In this document: in pieces, positions 50,265 to 59,155 of the stretch
How the letters are laid out: each line of letters starts with the position of its first letter
Numbering within the stretch: the stretch's first letter is position 1
Origin: Thalassotalea sp. G2M2-11
GTDB lineage: Bacteria > Pseudomonadota > Gammaproteobacteria > Enterobacterales > Alteromonadaceae
NCBI RefSeq assembly: GCF_017168195.1
Contig: NZ_JADNYL010000004.1
Coordinates: 372,001 to 436,000 of the forward strand
Length of the DNA: 64,000 bases
Direction: 5' to 3'
Notes under the pieces: model-generated
The model's input: only the letters and a program-made list of their open reading frames with translations
Told to the model about the DNA's origin: nothing
Databases searched by the model: none
Program-made: the position numbers and the translations under genes

Positions 50265-50423
50265 TTATTCGGCTATTTTTTCTAGAATCATTTTGTGTGA
50301 AACAATTTGAGTGAGCGAATTGATATCAGAGCTAGCATGGCTATTTGCAGCACTAATTAGACATATAAAGACGGTAATCAATACAGTAATTAAGGTGTGT
50401 TTTTGTTTTTGATTAGTGTTCAT
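50265..50423 (-). CDS. Small exported peptide (52 residues)
   Basis: A short frame starting MNTNQKQKHTLITV and ending LEKIAE. It has a clear Sec-type signal: polar basic start, hydrophobic core ITVLITVFICLISAA and a likely cleavage site after NSHA, leaving about 22 mature residues. AAGAGAA lies seven bases before the ATG. It is the third gene in a row after an ECF sigma factor and its membrane partner, 125 bp downstream. No family is recognised. The gene call rests on signal peptide, ribosome site and context only. Confidence 0.5.
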   Translation of the reverse strand: MNTNQKQKHTLITVLITVFICLISAANSHASSDINSLTQIVSHKMILEKIAE

Positions 50424-50457
50424 TTTATTTCTCTTTTTTAAGTTTATGTGTAATTTT

Positions 50458-50487
50458 TTCGGTCTAGCGATATTCGGTCTAGCGATA
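50458..50487. repeat. Perfect tandem duplication of a 15-bp unit
   Basis: TTCGGTCTAGCGATA occurs twice without spacer (50458-50472 and 50473-50487) in the 125-bp gap between the small exported peptide gene and the sigma partner gene. It is more GC-rich than its surroundings and could be a duplicated binding site or a slippage product. Confidence 0.95.
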
Positions 50488-50548
50488 AATGTAAGCTAAA
50501 TTATCATAAGGTGAGCAAAGTGATTGATTAATGAGCAATGTAATAAGG

Positions 50549-51154
50549 CTAGTGTTGGCCAATTTCTAATAGTTGTTGGTTTATTTTCGCTAATAACGGC
50601 GTGAATTTTTTCTTTGCCGCGCGTTTATTTAAAAAATAAATACCCAAAACTAGCAGTGTTAAAAAGCTATAATAAATAATCAAAGAGTAGTTGAGATGTG
50701 GGATACCCTTTGAGTCAACGGTTCCCCCAAGTGTGATCAATATAATACTGACCGTTAGTGGGGCTATATACCAGCTTACAATAGATTCAAGTAAAAGCTT
50801 TTGCTGTAAAATCTTTTGCTGTTCGTTTTGTAAAAAAGCTTTGATACTCGTATCTTTAGGAGCTTTGACTTTCTTTGCTTTGATTAAACGATAAGGGATA
50901 AACAGGCAGGATAATATTGCGATAAAGTAGCCAGTGGATTGTAATACGCCTGCACTGATAAATAAGCCATACAGCCAAACAGGAATTAACAGTAAAGCGA
51001 TAGATATTTCAAGCATATCTCGACGCTTAACTTCTTTGTTTATCTTAGTTGTTTGTGTTTCTAACGCAGCAATCACTTTTGTTAAATCAGTGGCAGTAGT
51101 CGGCGTTGTAATGCTCTCTTGCCAGTCTTGTTTTAAGTCATCAAGTTTCATCAT
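50549..51154 (-). CDS. Membrane protein coupled to an ECF sigma factor (possible anti-sigma)
   Basis: A 201-residue protein. A cytoplasmic N-terminus (KLDDLKQDWQES) is followed by a helical segment and two pairs of membrane helices (about 49-85 and 126-180), and it ends in a basic helix. The start overlaps the stop of the sigma factor gene (TAATG; the second Met, 51151, has the better-spaced GGAG). Such coupling is typical of anti-sigma factors, but no zinc-binding anti-sigma motif is present, so the role is inferred from position only. Confidence 0.75.
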   Translation of the reverse strand: MMKLDDLKQDWQESITTPTTATDLTKVIAALETQTTKINKEVKRRDMLEISIALLLIPVWLYGLFISAGVLQSTGYFIAILSCLFIPYRLIKAKKVKAPKDTSIKAFLQNEQQKILQQKLLLESIVSWYIAPLTVSIILITLGGTVDSKGIPHLNYSLIIYYSFLTLLVLGIYFLNKRAAKKKFTPLLAKINQQLLEIGQH

Positions 51155-51630
51155 TATTCTCCTACGAACTGACGTTCAAATTCATTTTTAATTCGTTTCA
51201 CCCGTGATCGCACGGCATTAGCACTAATGCCAATCACATCGGCACTTTCTTCGGAAGATAAACCATCTAAATACATCATTAAGATATTTGCGTCAGTATC
51301 ACTTAACTGGTTCATGAAGTTGTTTAATATTTCGGCCTGACAGTTATTTTGTGCTGGCTCAATCAAGTTGGTCATCACTTTCGATATAACTTGTTTTAGT
51401 TCTTCGTGTTTAATGGTTTTTTTCACAAAAGAACAAGCCGTATTTAATGCGACTTTATACACCCAGGTTTCTCGGCTTGCATTCCCTTGAAAAGACTCAA
51501 AACTGCGCCAAAGTTGTAGTAATATTTCTTGATACATATCGTCGAACTCACCATCGTGGCAATAACGTGAAGCGATGTAATGTATCCGCCCTTGGTTATT
51601 GATAATCACCTGTTCAAATTCTTTATGCAT
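51154..51630 (-). CDS. ECF-type RNA polymerase sigma factor
   Basis: A 158-residue sigma-70 family factor with region 2 (about 10-75; DDMYQEILLQLWRSFESFQG ... TWVYKVALNTA) and region 4 (about 100-152; LSDTDANILMMYLDGLSSEESADVIGISANAVRSRVKRIK), no region 3. It directs polymerase to a small regulon, probably including its own operon. The following gene overlaps it and is likely its membrane-bound controller. Confidence 0.92.
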   Translation of the reverse strand: MHKEFEQVIINNQGRIHYIASRYCHDGEFDDMYQEILLQLWRSFESFQGNASRETWVYKVALNTACSFVKKTIKHEELKQVISKVMTNLIEPAQNNCQAEILNNFMNQLSDTDANILMMYLDGLSSEESADVIGISANAVRSRVKRIKNEFERQFVGE

Positions 51631-51858
51631 GTAAAAACCCAGTTCAACGTTATGTATTAGCTATTATATTAGTCGTTAGTAAAATACGATTGTGTCATCG
51701 CGGATAAAAAATGAATTGTGAAGAGATAGATGATCAGATTATTGAACTGAGTTTGATGTCACAAGAAGAATATTAAAGGAAACTGGGCTAAATAATGAAT
51801 GCTGGCTGCCGTTGTACAACGTTCGTTATCTTGTTGGATAATTTAACCCCTTCGATCA

Positions 51859-52404
51859 CTATTGCACGGTAATGGGTGACTGATGCGCTGAAATCGTCTC
51901 TTTTAGCTGATTTAATGCTCCGACAGAAAATCCTCGATCATAAAAATACAGTATTTTGCCACTATCATTTATAAGCACAACGCGTGTGTTATTTGGGTTT
52001 TCGTTACCGGTAAAAGCTTGAACTTGTTCACCATGTTGATAGATAGTAATGACACCTTTCCACAGCTCTTTAGGAATGCCTGCGCGCATGCCATTATCGA
52101 TCATGGTGCTAAACATACGTGGAAACATGCCGCCAATAGTAGGTAATTCGTAAACCGGAATGTTGGTCTGAGTCATATCTAAGCCAATTAGCCAGCGATC
52201 AATGTCAAACTGTGAATTTTGTTTGTAGCCAATTAATAATAGCGTAAGTTCAGTGTTGAAATCTTTAGGAATATCAACGCTTTTTTGGGCTAAACTTTGA
52301 CCGCTAACGGATGGGAACACTTTTCCTACGACATTCTGGTTTGGATAGTGGCTACTACAGCCAGTGAGTATTAATACCGTGATAGTTATCATTAGTAATC
52401 GCAT
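51859..52404 (-). CDS. Lipoprotein, thioredoxin-like without redox cysteines
   Basis: A 181-residue lipoprotein with the lipobox LILTGC (Cys16). The mature part (FPSVSGQSL ... TLLLIGYKQNSQFDIDRWLIGL ... RVVLINDSGKILYFYDRGF) follows the strand-helix order of peroxiredoxin/thioredoxin-like folds and resembles the ATP10-like group, but the mature protein has no second cysteine, so no redox site. Its function is unknown. It is separated from the sigma gene by 228 bp and divergent to the antiporter gene. Confidence 0.72.
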   Translation of the reverse strand: MRLLMITITVLILTGCSSHYPNQNVVGKVFPSVSGQSLAQKSVDIPKDFNTELTLLLIGYKQNSQFDIDRWLIGLDMTQTNIPVYELPTIGGMFPRMFSTMIDNGMRAGIPKELWKGVITIYQHGEQVQAFTGNENPNNTRVVLINDSGKILYFYDRGFSVGALNQLKETISAHQSPITVQ

Positions 52405-52583
52405 ATTAATGTCACACCTTCTTATTGATAATTAATTGTTATACGTAGCATTAGGTGATTGGGTTCATTTTATTTTTTGGTTTTATTCTTTGACTGTAAG
52501 CTGCGTTATACATCTTATTAATTCGTTTAAATGATAAAACACGCCTATAGTGAAATGAGGAAATATGATGAAGGAACGCCGTT

Positions 52584-54215
52584 ATGCGTCACTTACCTGT
52601 CGTTGGATTTACCTCAATTTTTCTTTTGTTCATTATGATTGCCGTCTTTGATAAAACGTCTTATAGCGACTCTATAGTGGCTATTTTTCCTCCTATTATC
52701 GCAATTTTAGCAGCATTCATTTTGAAACAGGTTGTGGTCGCATTATTCATGGGGATTTGGTTTGGTGCATGGTTAATTAATGGTGGTGATCTACAAGCAG
52801 TTATTTTAGCTCTGATAGATGTCTCAAATAAATATGCCGTGAATGTGCTTGTCAATGAAAGCCACATTGTCATTATTTTAGCTTCTCTTTTTATCGGTGG
52901 ATTAATGAATGTCATTTCCTTTAATGGTGGCATGAGGTGTGTTGTTAAAGCTATTTCACGTAAAGTTAAATCGATAAAGCAAGTGCAACTGGCAACCGTG
53001 GTGATGGGACTTGTTATATTTTTTGATGACTATGCCAATACGTTAGTGACTGGTAACACCATGCGACCAGTGACGGATAAAATGAAAATTTCGAGAGAGA
53101 AACTAGCGTATATAGTTGATTCTACCGCAGCGCCAGTGGCATCGGTTGCAGTTATTTCTTTATGGATTGGGTATTTAGTCAGTTTAATTGAGCAATCTAT
53201 CTCCTCGATTGAAGAATTAACAGAGCCTTATGCCATGTTTATTCAATCATTGTTTTATAGTTTTTATCCTTTTTTAGCCATTATTTTTGTCTTGATTGTT
53301 ATCTTAACGGGAAAAGATTTTGGTCCTATGTATCGCGCCGAACAAAAGGCATTTTCATCTCATTCGTCAGTGTCAAATGAAAGTGATAATGATGCAGCAA
53401 ATAGTGAAAATAATGTCGTCAAAGGATCTGTTCACATTGCGCTGATCCCGATTGCGACTTTGATCCTTACGGTGATTTTAGGAATGTGGTTTTCAGGTAG
53501 TGGTGAAACGCTTCAAGATATTATTGGCAGTTCTGATTCTTTAGCTGCTCTAGCGTTTGGGGGGTTTTTAGGATCTATAGTGGCTATTTTACTGTCAGTA
53601 TTGACAACATCACTGACACTAACTCAGGTATTCGATGCGTGGTTGTCAGGTGTTAATTCGGTGATGGGGGCTGTTGTTGTGTTAGTGCTCAGTTGGTCAT
53701 TAGCTGAGGTGACAACTGAAATGCAATCTGCAAATTACTTAATAAGTATCATTGGCAATGATATTTCGCCTGCTCTTTTACCTAGTATTATTTTTATTTT
53801 AGCCGGCATCATTGCATTAGGCACAGGTACCTCATGGGGAGTGATGGCGATTTTAATGCCTCTAGTTGTTCCACTCAGCTGGAGCTTGATCTCTAATCCC
53901 GAAAATTCAGCAGCTTTAATGGATATACATATTTTATATGCATCTATTGCTGCTGTGTTAGCAGGGGCTGTTTGGGGAGATCATTGTTCACCTATTTCTG
54001 ATACTACTATCTTATCGTCATTGGCCTCTCAGTGTGATCATGTCGAGCATGTGAGAACGCAAATGCCTTATGCTTTGGTTGTTGGTAGTGTCTGCATTAT
54101 TTTTGGCACTCTACCTGTAGGCTTTGGACAACCTTGGTGGTTGTGCTTTCTTATGTCAGCTTTTATTTTGTGGTTAGTATTGAAAGTGATCGGCAAAAAG
54201 CTGATTAAAACTTAG
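52584..54215 (+). CDS. NhaC-family Na+/H+ antiporter
   Basis: A 543-residue inner-membrane transporter with about 11-12 hydrophobic helices. Family motifs include FFDDYANTLVTGNTMRPVTD and GAVWGDHCSPISDTTILSS near the C-terminus, the latter a repeated polar motif of NhaC/ArsB-like carriers. It should exchange cytoplasmic Na+ for H+, although members of this family also carry malate/lactate or arginine-type substrates. It converges with a second NhaC-type gene 59 bp away. The last 40 bp before its stop recur at 63477-63516. Confidence 0.88.
   Translation: MRHLPVVGFTSIFLLFIMIAVFDKTSYSDSIVAIFPPIIAILAAFILKQVVVALFMGIWFGAWLINGGDLQAVILALIDVSNKYAVNVLVNESHIVIILASLFIGGLMNVISFNGGMRCVVKAISRKVKSIKQVQLATVVMGLVIFFDDYANTLVTGNTMRPVTDKMKISREKLAYIVDSTAAPVASVAVISLWIGYLVSLIEQSISSIEELTEPYAMFIQSLFYSFYPFLAIIFVLIVILTGKDFGPMYRAEQKAFSSHSSVSNESDNDAANSENNVVKGSVHIALIPIATLILTVILGMWFSGSGETLQDIIGSSDSLAALAFGGFLGSIVAILLSVLTTSLTLTQVFDAWLSGVNSVMGAVVVLVLSWSLAEVTTEMQSANYLISIIGNDISPALLPSIIFILAGIIALGTGTSWGVMAILMPLVVPLSWSLISNPENSAALMDIHILYASIAAVLAGAVWGDHCSPISDTTILSSLASQCDHVEHVRTQMPYALVVGSVCIIFGTLPVGFGQPWWLCFLMSAFILWLVLKVIGKKLIKT
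54171..54210 (+). repeat. Left copy of a 40-bp direct repeat (3-prime end of nhaC)
   Basis: This segment, coding the end of the first NhaC protein (WLVLKVIGKKLIK), matches 63477-63516 at 37 of 40 positions in the same codon phase. Mismatches are at positions 9, 20 and 37. The copies bracket about 9.3 kb with the second antiporter and the catabolic genes. Confidence 0.9.
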
Positions 54216-54274
54216 TCGAATTCCCCCCAAATGTGGGGTTAACTATTCACTGATAACAGCCGATAATATCTGGT

Positions 54275-55687
54275 TTACTCGAATCGTCGACCAACCCCTT
54301 TGATAATAAACGTTAATACAACGAACCAAATGATAAGGGGGTAAAAGGTTGTGGTAAGAAAAGCCGCAGGATCGGGTAATTCGACAAACGGGTACTTCTC
54401 TTTAAGTGACTTAGTGGTAATTATCATTAACATAGGCCAAATGTGCCAGGGCATAAAAAAACTAAAGCTATTGGCGGTAGCATCTAATATGTTGGCTCGT
54501 CGAACAGGATGAATATTTTGTGCTTTACCTAATGCATTAACAATTGGTCCGGCAATAACTGTAATTCTGGCAACCAATCCAATGAATAAGAAATTAAACA
54601 TCCAAGTGATGCCGAACATTGACAGCTCTGATTGTCTGGTTGTTTTGCCAAATACTTGTCCAAGCTTGCTTACTAAACAATCTAATAGGCCATAACTTTT
54701 TAATATGCCATAGGCTCCCATCATTAAAATGATCATTATGATGGTCTCAAGGTTCTTAATCACGCCTGTGATTAAAATTCCTTCAGGCTCAGAGCCTTTA
54801 ATATGAAATAGTTGTTGTAGTGTGAAAAGTTCAAACCCCAGTCCCAAAGCTAGAGCCAGAACTATGCCCCAGGTAAGTGCTTCAAATATACTTTTGCCAC
54901 GAACGGCGTAATAAACTACGACTAACATAGGAAGTAGCATTATCAGTCCTAATGCGTTGGAAGAGTTTTCGATGACGACTTTGGTTTGCCCATCATTGCT
55001 ATATAAAAAGCTTGCGACAATATAAAGAATACAGGAAATTAAAAATGCTGGAATGGCATAAATTAACCTTCCTTTTACTACCTCACCTACTTGGGCACAT
55101 TCATTTTTTTTGTAATAGTGCTGAGTACTTGATGAAATAATGGTGGTGTCAGAGACTGGGGCAAAATGATCTCCAGTCGCCGCTCCACTTAATATTGCAC
55201 CTAATACTAACGCTGGATCTGCGCCAATAACATAGGCCGTAGGATAAAGGACAGGTGTCATCACCATAATCGTACCTACAGATGTGCCCATCGCGGTACC
55301 TAAAATACTACAGACGAAATAAACGAAAACCGCATAAAACTCGGGACCTAAGGCTAAAGTCTCTGATAACCAAACGATCCCTTCAGGCAATTGCCCCTCG
55401 TTTAAAAGCTCACCATAAATTCCGACGAGCAAAAACAACTTGAATACCAGAAGTCCTGTGTAGTCTCCTAGAGCGTTAACCGTAGTTTTCCAATATTGCG
55501 TTTTATCCTTTGCTAAAAGTGACGCCAGCATTAACCCAATAACGCCACTAACCATCATGATTTTAGTCGATAATATTCCTTGAGTACTAAAATAAATAGT
55601 TGGTAACATCATTGTTAGCAAGGGCAATAAGGATACATAGCGAGTCAAATAAAACCCATATTCCCTCTTACTAGAATTAGACATCAC
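54275..55687 (-). CDS. NhaC-family transporter, second copy
   Basis: A 470-residue multi-pass protein (about 11 helices) of the same superfamily as the gene it converges with. It carries GAATGDHFAPVSDTTIISSS, equivalent to the polar motif of the neighbour, but overall sequence and length differ, so the two are old paralogues and not a recent duplication. It is divergent to the XRE regulator and the catabolic cluster, so it may import a substrate or export Na+ for that cluster. Substrate unknown. Confidence 0.86.
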   Translation of the reverse strand: MMSNSSKREYGFYLTRYVSLLPLLTMMLPTIYFSTQGILSTKIMMVSGVIGLMLASLLAKDKTQYWKTTVNALGDYTGLLVFKLFLLVGIYGELLNEGQLPEGIVWLSETLALGPEFYAVFVYFVCSILGTAMGTSVGTIMVMTPVLYPTAYVIGADPALVLGAILSGAATGDHFAPVSDTTIISSSTQHYYKKNECAQVGEVVKGRLIYAIPAFLISCILYIVASFLYSNDGQTKVVIENSSNALGLIMLLPMLVVVYYAVRGKSIFEALTWGIVLALALGLGFELFTLQQLFHIKGSEPEGILITGVIKNLETIIMIILMMGAYGILKSYGLLDCLVSKLGQVFGKTTRQSELSMFGITWMFNFLFIGLVARITVIAGPIVNALGKAQNIHPVRRANILDATANSFSFFMPWHIWPMLMIITTKSLKEKYPFVELPDPAAFLTTTFYPLIIWFVVLTFIIKGVGRRFE

Positions 55688-55965
55688 TACCTCTCTTGTT
55701 AATACTCATTATTGCTTAATTGACTTGGCGTTCGTTGCAGTTGAATAAATATTTATTAAGTCTTACCCTTATTGTTTAGCTTTTGTTACTGTTAACGAGT
55801 ATTTGTCTTCACTAAACAGTATGTAGTAGTCTGCAAAAATACGATTACTGATTGTGTGTTAGGAATTTGATGAGCACCATGACGTGATAAGTCCGGGTCG
55901 ACAAGTACGCACTTTACTACCAGTAACTAAAAATCTAAAGTGTAATTTAATATGAGAAGCGTGAT
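55688..55965. promoter_or_regulatory. Divergent control region of antiporter and XRE regulator genes
   Basis: A 278-bp spacer without reading frames. It contains a 14-bp palindrome AATAAATATTTATT (55744-55757) and the octamer AAGTCCGG at 55889-55896, which returns in reverse complement at 56819-56826 in front of the crotonase gene. These shared octamers could be half-sites for the XRE regulator. Confidence 0.35.
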
Positions 55966-56802
55966 ATGAGCGATAGCCGACATGATAATGGCTTTGGTAA
56001 AACGTTAAAGTTTTGGCGTAAGGTGAAAAGCGTTAGTCAGGAAGAACTTGCTTTTCGAATCGAGTCAGCAGCTAGACATATCAGCCGATTAGAAAAAGGT
56101 GACGCACGACCAACTAAAATAATGGTTGAAAAAATTTCTGAAGCTTTGCAGCTCAGCGATCGAGATCAGGTTAATCTTTTATTTTCGGCGGGTTATGCCA
56201 CAGGACGAGTGGCTGAAAATATTCATTTACCTGAGTATGCCTCTAGAAAAGCGGAAATCATTCGCTTTCTGTCCCATAACGATCCTTACCCTTCCTTTAT
56301 TATTGATTTAATGACGGCCAACTTTATCGCGATTAACAAATCTTGGTTGGGGCTTCAAAGTATTATGCTACCAGATAGAGATCAAACGAAGATCATGAAT
56401 ATGTTTGATTGTTTGTTCAGCTACGAAGAGAAAGAGCTTTTGCCACAAGCTTGGCAATCATCGTTATGTAATATCTTGTTGTCCATTTATCAAACCACTC
56501 TGTACGATGAAAATGAACAAAGGAAAGCATGGTTTGAAAAATTAATCTCTTCAAAATTTGTTCCGAAAAATTGGCAACAAATCGCTGCCAGTCAACCAGC
56601 TGCTGGTCTTTGGAGTATTCATGTTCTCCTCAATGGTAAACCTGTTAAATTTGAGACATTTTCACAAAGTATTGGCTTAAGAGGGCCACTAACATTTTCT
56701 TCATTACCCGACATGATCAGTGTCATTTTATACCCTGAAGATAAAACCGTAGATTTATCTATATTAAGTAAAGATCAAACACACCCGTTACTTTTTTATT
56801 AA
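55966..56802 (+). CDS. XRE-family regulator with MmyB-like ligand-binding domain
   Basis: A 278-residue regulator. The N-terminal helix-turn-helix (about 9-65; LKFWRKVKSVSQEELAFRI, ARHISRLEKGDARPT) is followed by the C-terminal PAS-like domain (about 100-265) of the MltR/MmyB type, recognisable by DPYPSFIIDLMTANFIAINKS and ILYPEDKTVDL. Relatives bind fatty-acid-like ligands and control adjacent metabolic genes. It lies 101 bp before the crotonase gene on the same strand and probably controls the cluster. Confidence 0.88.
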   Translation: MSDSRHDNGFGKTLKFWRKVKSVSQEELAFRIESAARHISRLEKGDARPTKIMVEKISEALQLSDRDQVNLLFSAGYATGRVAENIHLPEYASRKAEIIRFLSHNDPYPSFIIDLMTANFIAINKSWLGLQSIMLPDRDQTKIMNMFDCLFSYEEKELLPQAWQSSLCNILLSIYQTTLYDENEQRKAWFEKLISSKFVPKNWQQIAASQPAAGLWSIHVLLNGKPVKFETFSQSIGLRGPLTFSSLPDMISVILYPEDKTVDLSILSKDQTHPLLFY

Positions 56803-56818
56803 CGAATATTTCTAGCAA

Positions 56819-56834
56819 CCGGACTTGTTAAGTC
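56819..56834. promoter_or_regulatory. Candidate operator upstream of the crotonase gene
   Basis: CCGGACTTGTTAAGTC: an inverted repeat GACTT / AAGTC with a 3-bp centre (56822-56834) whose left arm extends to CCGGACTT, the reverse complement of the octamer at 55889-55896 in front of the XRE gene. Confidence 0.35.
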
Positions 56835-56903
56835 GTGGTGAGCGACAAAATTGCCTCATATATTGGATAACCTGATTAGAATTAAAACACTTTAGGGGTA
56901 TCC

Positions 56904-57683
56904 ATGTCTTTGGTTGAATATACGTGCAAAGATAATATCGCCACCATTACGTTAAACCGTCCAGATGCGATGAACGCGTTTAACCCCGACATGTATCTCG
57001 CATTTAATGCGGCGACAAATCGCTTCAAAAATGACAACAATGCATGGGTTGCAGTAATTACATCTAGCTCTGAAAAAGCATTTTCTGCAGGTGTTGACGT
57101 TAAAGCACTTGACGCCGCTATGTCTACCACCACTGATATTAAAGCATTAGAAGCCATCTACACAATTGATTTAGAAGAAGAATATTTTTGTGACAAACCT
57201 ATTATCGCGGCAATTAACGGTTATTGTGTGGGCGAAGGACTTAGTCTGGTATTAGGTGCTGATATTAGAATCTGTGGTAAAAACGCGAGCTTTTGTTTAC
57301 CAGAAGCAAAAGTAGGGTTGCCAACACTTAATGCCGCAATACATGGCACCAGATTAATTGGTTCCGCCTATATGTTGGAGTTGTTGCTTACGGGTGAGCA
57401 TAAAGATGCCAACTGGGCTGCTAAAACCGGCTTAGTAAATTGCATGGTAAATGACGATGACGTCTATGACACAGCGCTCGCCTGGGCAGAGAAAATTGCC
57501 GCTTTAAGTCCGCTGGCAATTCAAGCAACTAAATCCGCAGCCGTAAAAAGTCATTTTATGAGCTTCGCTGATATCTGTGCTGAAATGGCGATCAAGCGAA
57601 AGACAATTCTGAACTCTAAAGATGCAATCGAAGGTCGACAGGCCTTTATCGAAAAGCGTAAGCCCAAATTTATCGGCGAGTAA
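56904..57683 (+). CDS. Crotonase-fold enzyme (enoyl-CoA hydratase/isomerase family)
   Basis: A 259-residue acyl-CoA enzyme. The oxyanion-hole segments AFSAGVDVKAL and GYCVGEGLSLVLGADIRI and the helix LPEAKVGLPT are present. In classical hydratases two glutamates act (Glu144 in GGGCE and Glu164 in LPE). Here the first position reads GEGLS, so only the second Glu is kept. That favours an isomerase, lyase or other crotonase reaction rather than standard hydration. Gene order with a PaaK-like CoA ligase suggests that it acts on an aryl- or alkenyl-CoA. Confidence 0.85.
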   Translation: MSLVEYTCKDNIATITLNRPDAMNAFNPDMYLAFNAATNRFKNDNNAWVAVITSSSEKAFSAGVDVKALDAAMSTTTDIKALEAIYTIDLEEEYFCDKPIIAAINGYCVGEGLSLVLGADIRICGKNASFCLPEAKVGLPTLNAAIHGTRLIGSAYMLELLLTGEHKDANWAAKTGLVNCMVNDDDVYDTALAWAEKIAALSPLAIQATKSAAVKSHFMSFADICAEMAIKRKTILNSKDAIEGRQAFIEKRKPKFIGE

Positions 57684-57700
57684 TAGCAAAGGTATAAGTG

Positions 57701-59065
57701 ATGAATGACGAGTTATGGTCAGAATGGACCAAATTACCAATTGATTCAGATGAGCTGAAAAAATATCAAGCAAGTAAATTAAAACAATTACTCATCAGAT
57801 GTTATGAGGACTCGCCGTATTATAAAGAAAAGTTTGATAAAGCGAATGTGAATCCTTATGAATTTGATGATGTAACACAACTTAGCCAGTACCCTACTTT
57901 CGATAAATACGAAGAGCGAGAGAGTCAGGCTCAGTCCAAAGAACACTTAGGTCACCCGTTGGGTATGCATATCACATGCGATGAAAAAAAAGTAAATCGT
58001 ATGAGTGCGTCTTCCGGCACCACAGGTACGCCAAGTTTCCAAGGCCATAGTTATACAGATCGTCAAATTATTTTTAAGCATATGGCACGTTTGGCGGATA
58101 TCGCAGGTATTCAGCCAGGCGATAAAGTACTGATGGCCGGCGTTATGAGCATGTGGGTAGCTGGCATTCCTACGGTTGATGCGCTATTAGATTTTGGTGC
58201 CAACGTGATCCCAATAGGTGGTCTTGTCGGAACAGCAAAAGTAGCAGAGATGATTGAATTAACTCATCCTGATGTCATTATCTGCACGCCTTCATTTGCC
58301 CGCATTTTGATTAAGAAATGTAAAAACGAGTTAAATATAGACTTACCTTCCATGGGCATAAAAAAAGTCTTTGTTTATGGTGAACCGGGGGGCAGTGAAG
58401 CCCAAATCATTAAAGAAATAGAAGAGGGGTTTGGTGGCGCGACCTTATTTGATATGGCTGGAGGCACCGGAGCCTTAAATCCAATATTTACCTCGTGCAC
58501 GGAACATGACGGTCTACATTTTATCGCCCAAGATTCCACATTTATTGAATTATACGATCGTGAAACTAACACTGTATTGCCATGGCAAGATGGTGCTACA
58601 GGAGAGTTTGTCTATACCGCATTGGAGCGTGAAGTAGGACCGCTTATTCGATTTAAGGACGGTGATTTAATTCAAATAAACACTAAACCATGTAAATGCG
58701 GTTTTCCTGGAATTCGAATTAAAATTTTAGGTCGTGTTGATGACATGTTGTTAGTGAAAGGTGTAAACGTTTTTCCTTCGGCAATTCGAGATTTAATCAT
58801 GCGTTTTGCCGACCAAGTAACCGGTAATATTAAGGTGATGAAAACATCAGAATCACCTGTCGTAGCCCCTCCACTTCATATAAAAGTTGAATGTAAAGGC
58901 TCATTAAGTTTAGCAAGCAAACAGCAACTAGACGAAAAAATCTGTGAAGAAATAAAACGAGTGCTGCGTTTCCAAGCGAAGCTTGAACTGTTCGATGAAG
59001 GTGAGTTGGTTATGGAATATGGTCCTACTGGCAAGGTCAAACTGATTGAAAATATTAACAATTAA
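57701..59065 (+). CDS. PaaK-like acyl/aryl-CoA ligase
   Basis: A 454-residue adenylate-forming ligase of the phenylacetate-CoA ligase family. The ATP-binding motif is SASSGTTGTP, the adenine region VYGEPGGSE, and the hinge and C-terminal domain carry RFKDGDL, GRVDDMLLVKG and a Cys pair in KPCKCGFPG. It activates a carboxylic acid, probably aromatic, with ATP and CoA. The ATG at 57701 is chosen over the adjacent GTG at 57698 because AAAGG lies 8 nt before it. It follows the crotonase gene by 17 bp, so both share a transcript. Confidence 0.88.
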   Translation: MNDELWSEWTKLPIDSDELKKYQASKLKQLLIRCYEDSPYYKEKFDKANVNPYEFDDVTQLSQYPTFDKYEERESQAQSKEHLGHPLGMHITCDEKKVNRMSASSGTTGTPSFQGHSYTDRQIIFKHMARLADIAGIQPGDKVLMAGVMSMWVAGIPTVDALLDFGANVIPIGGLVGTAKVAEMIELTHPDVIICTPSFARILIKKCKNELNIDLPSMGIKKVFVYGEPGGSEAQIIKEIEEGFGGATLFDMAGGTGALNPIFTSCTEHDGLHFIAQDSTFIELYDRETNTVLPWQDGATGEFVYTALEREVGPLIRFKDGDLIQINTKPCKCGFPGIRIKILGRVDDMLLVKGVNVFPSAIRDLIMRFADQVTGNIKVMKTSESPVVAPPLHIKVECKGSLSLASKQQLDEKICEEIKRVLRFQAKLELFDEGELVMEYGPTGKVKLIENINN

Positions 59066-59155
59066 ATATCGACTGAACATCATAACAAGATATTAAAACA
59101 ACAATTAAAACTAAAAATATAACATAAAATTACAACAGGAATTGGAGAAGTGAAT

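Noticed and set aside
51711-51776. Twenty-one-codon plus-strand frame between the lipoprotein and sigma genes
   Set aside because: It is short, acidic, without ribosome site or signal peptide; chance is the simplest explanation.
51810-51821. Twelve-bp palindrome CGTTGTACAACG
   Set aside because: It lies downstream of the lipoprotein gene with no promoter context; a single short palindrome is expected by chance.
52584-55687. Recent tandem duplication of nhaC genes
   Set aside because: The two proteins share only family motifs, differ in length and sequence and face each other, so they are old paralogues.
57504-57773. 89-codon minus-strand frame across the crotonase / CoA ligase junction
   Set aside because: It overlaps two well-supported genes and has no recognisable features.
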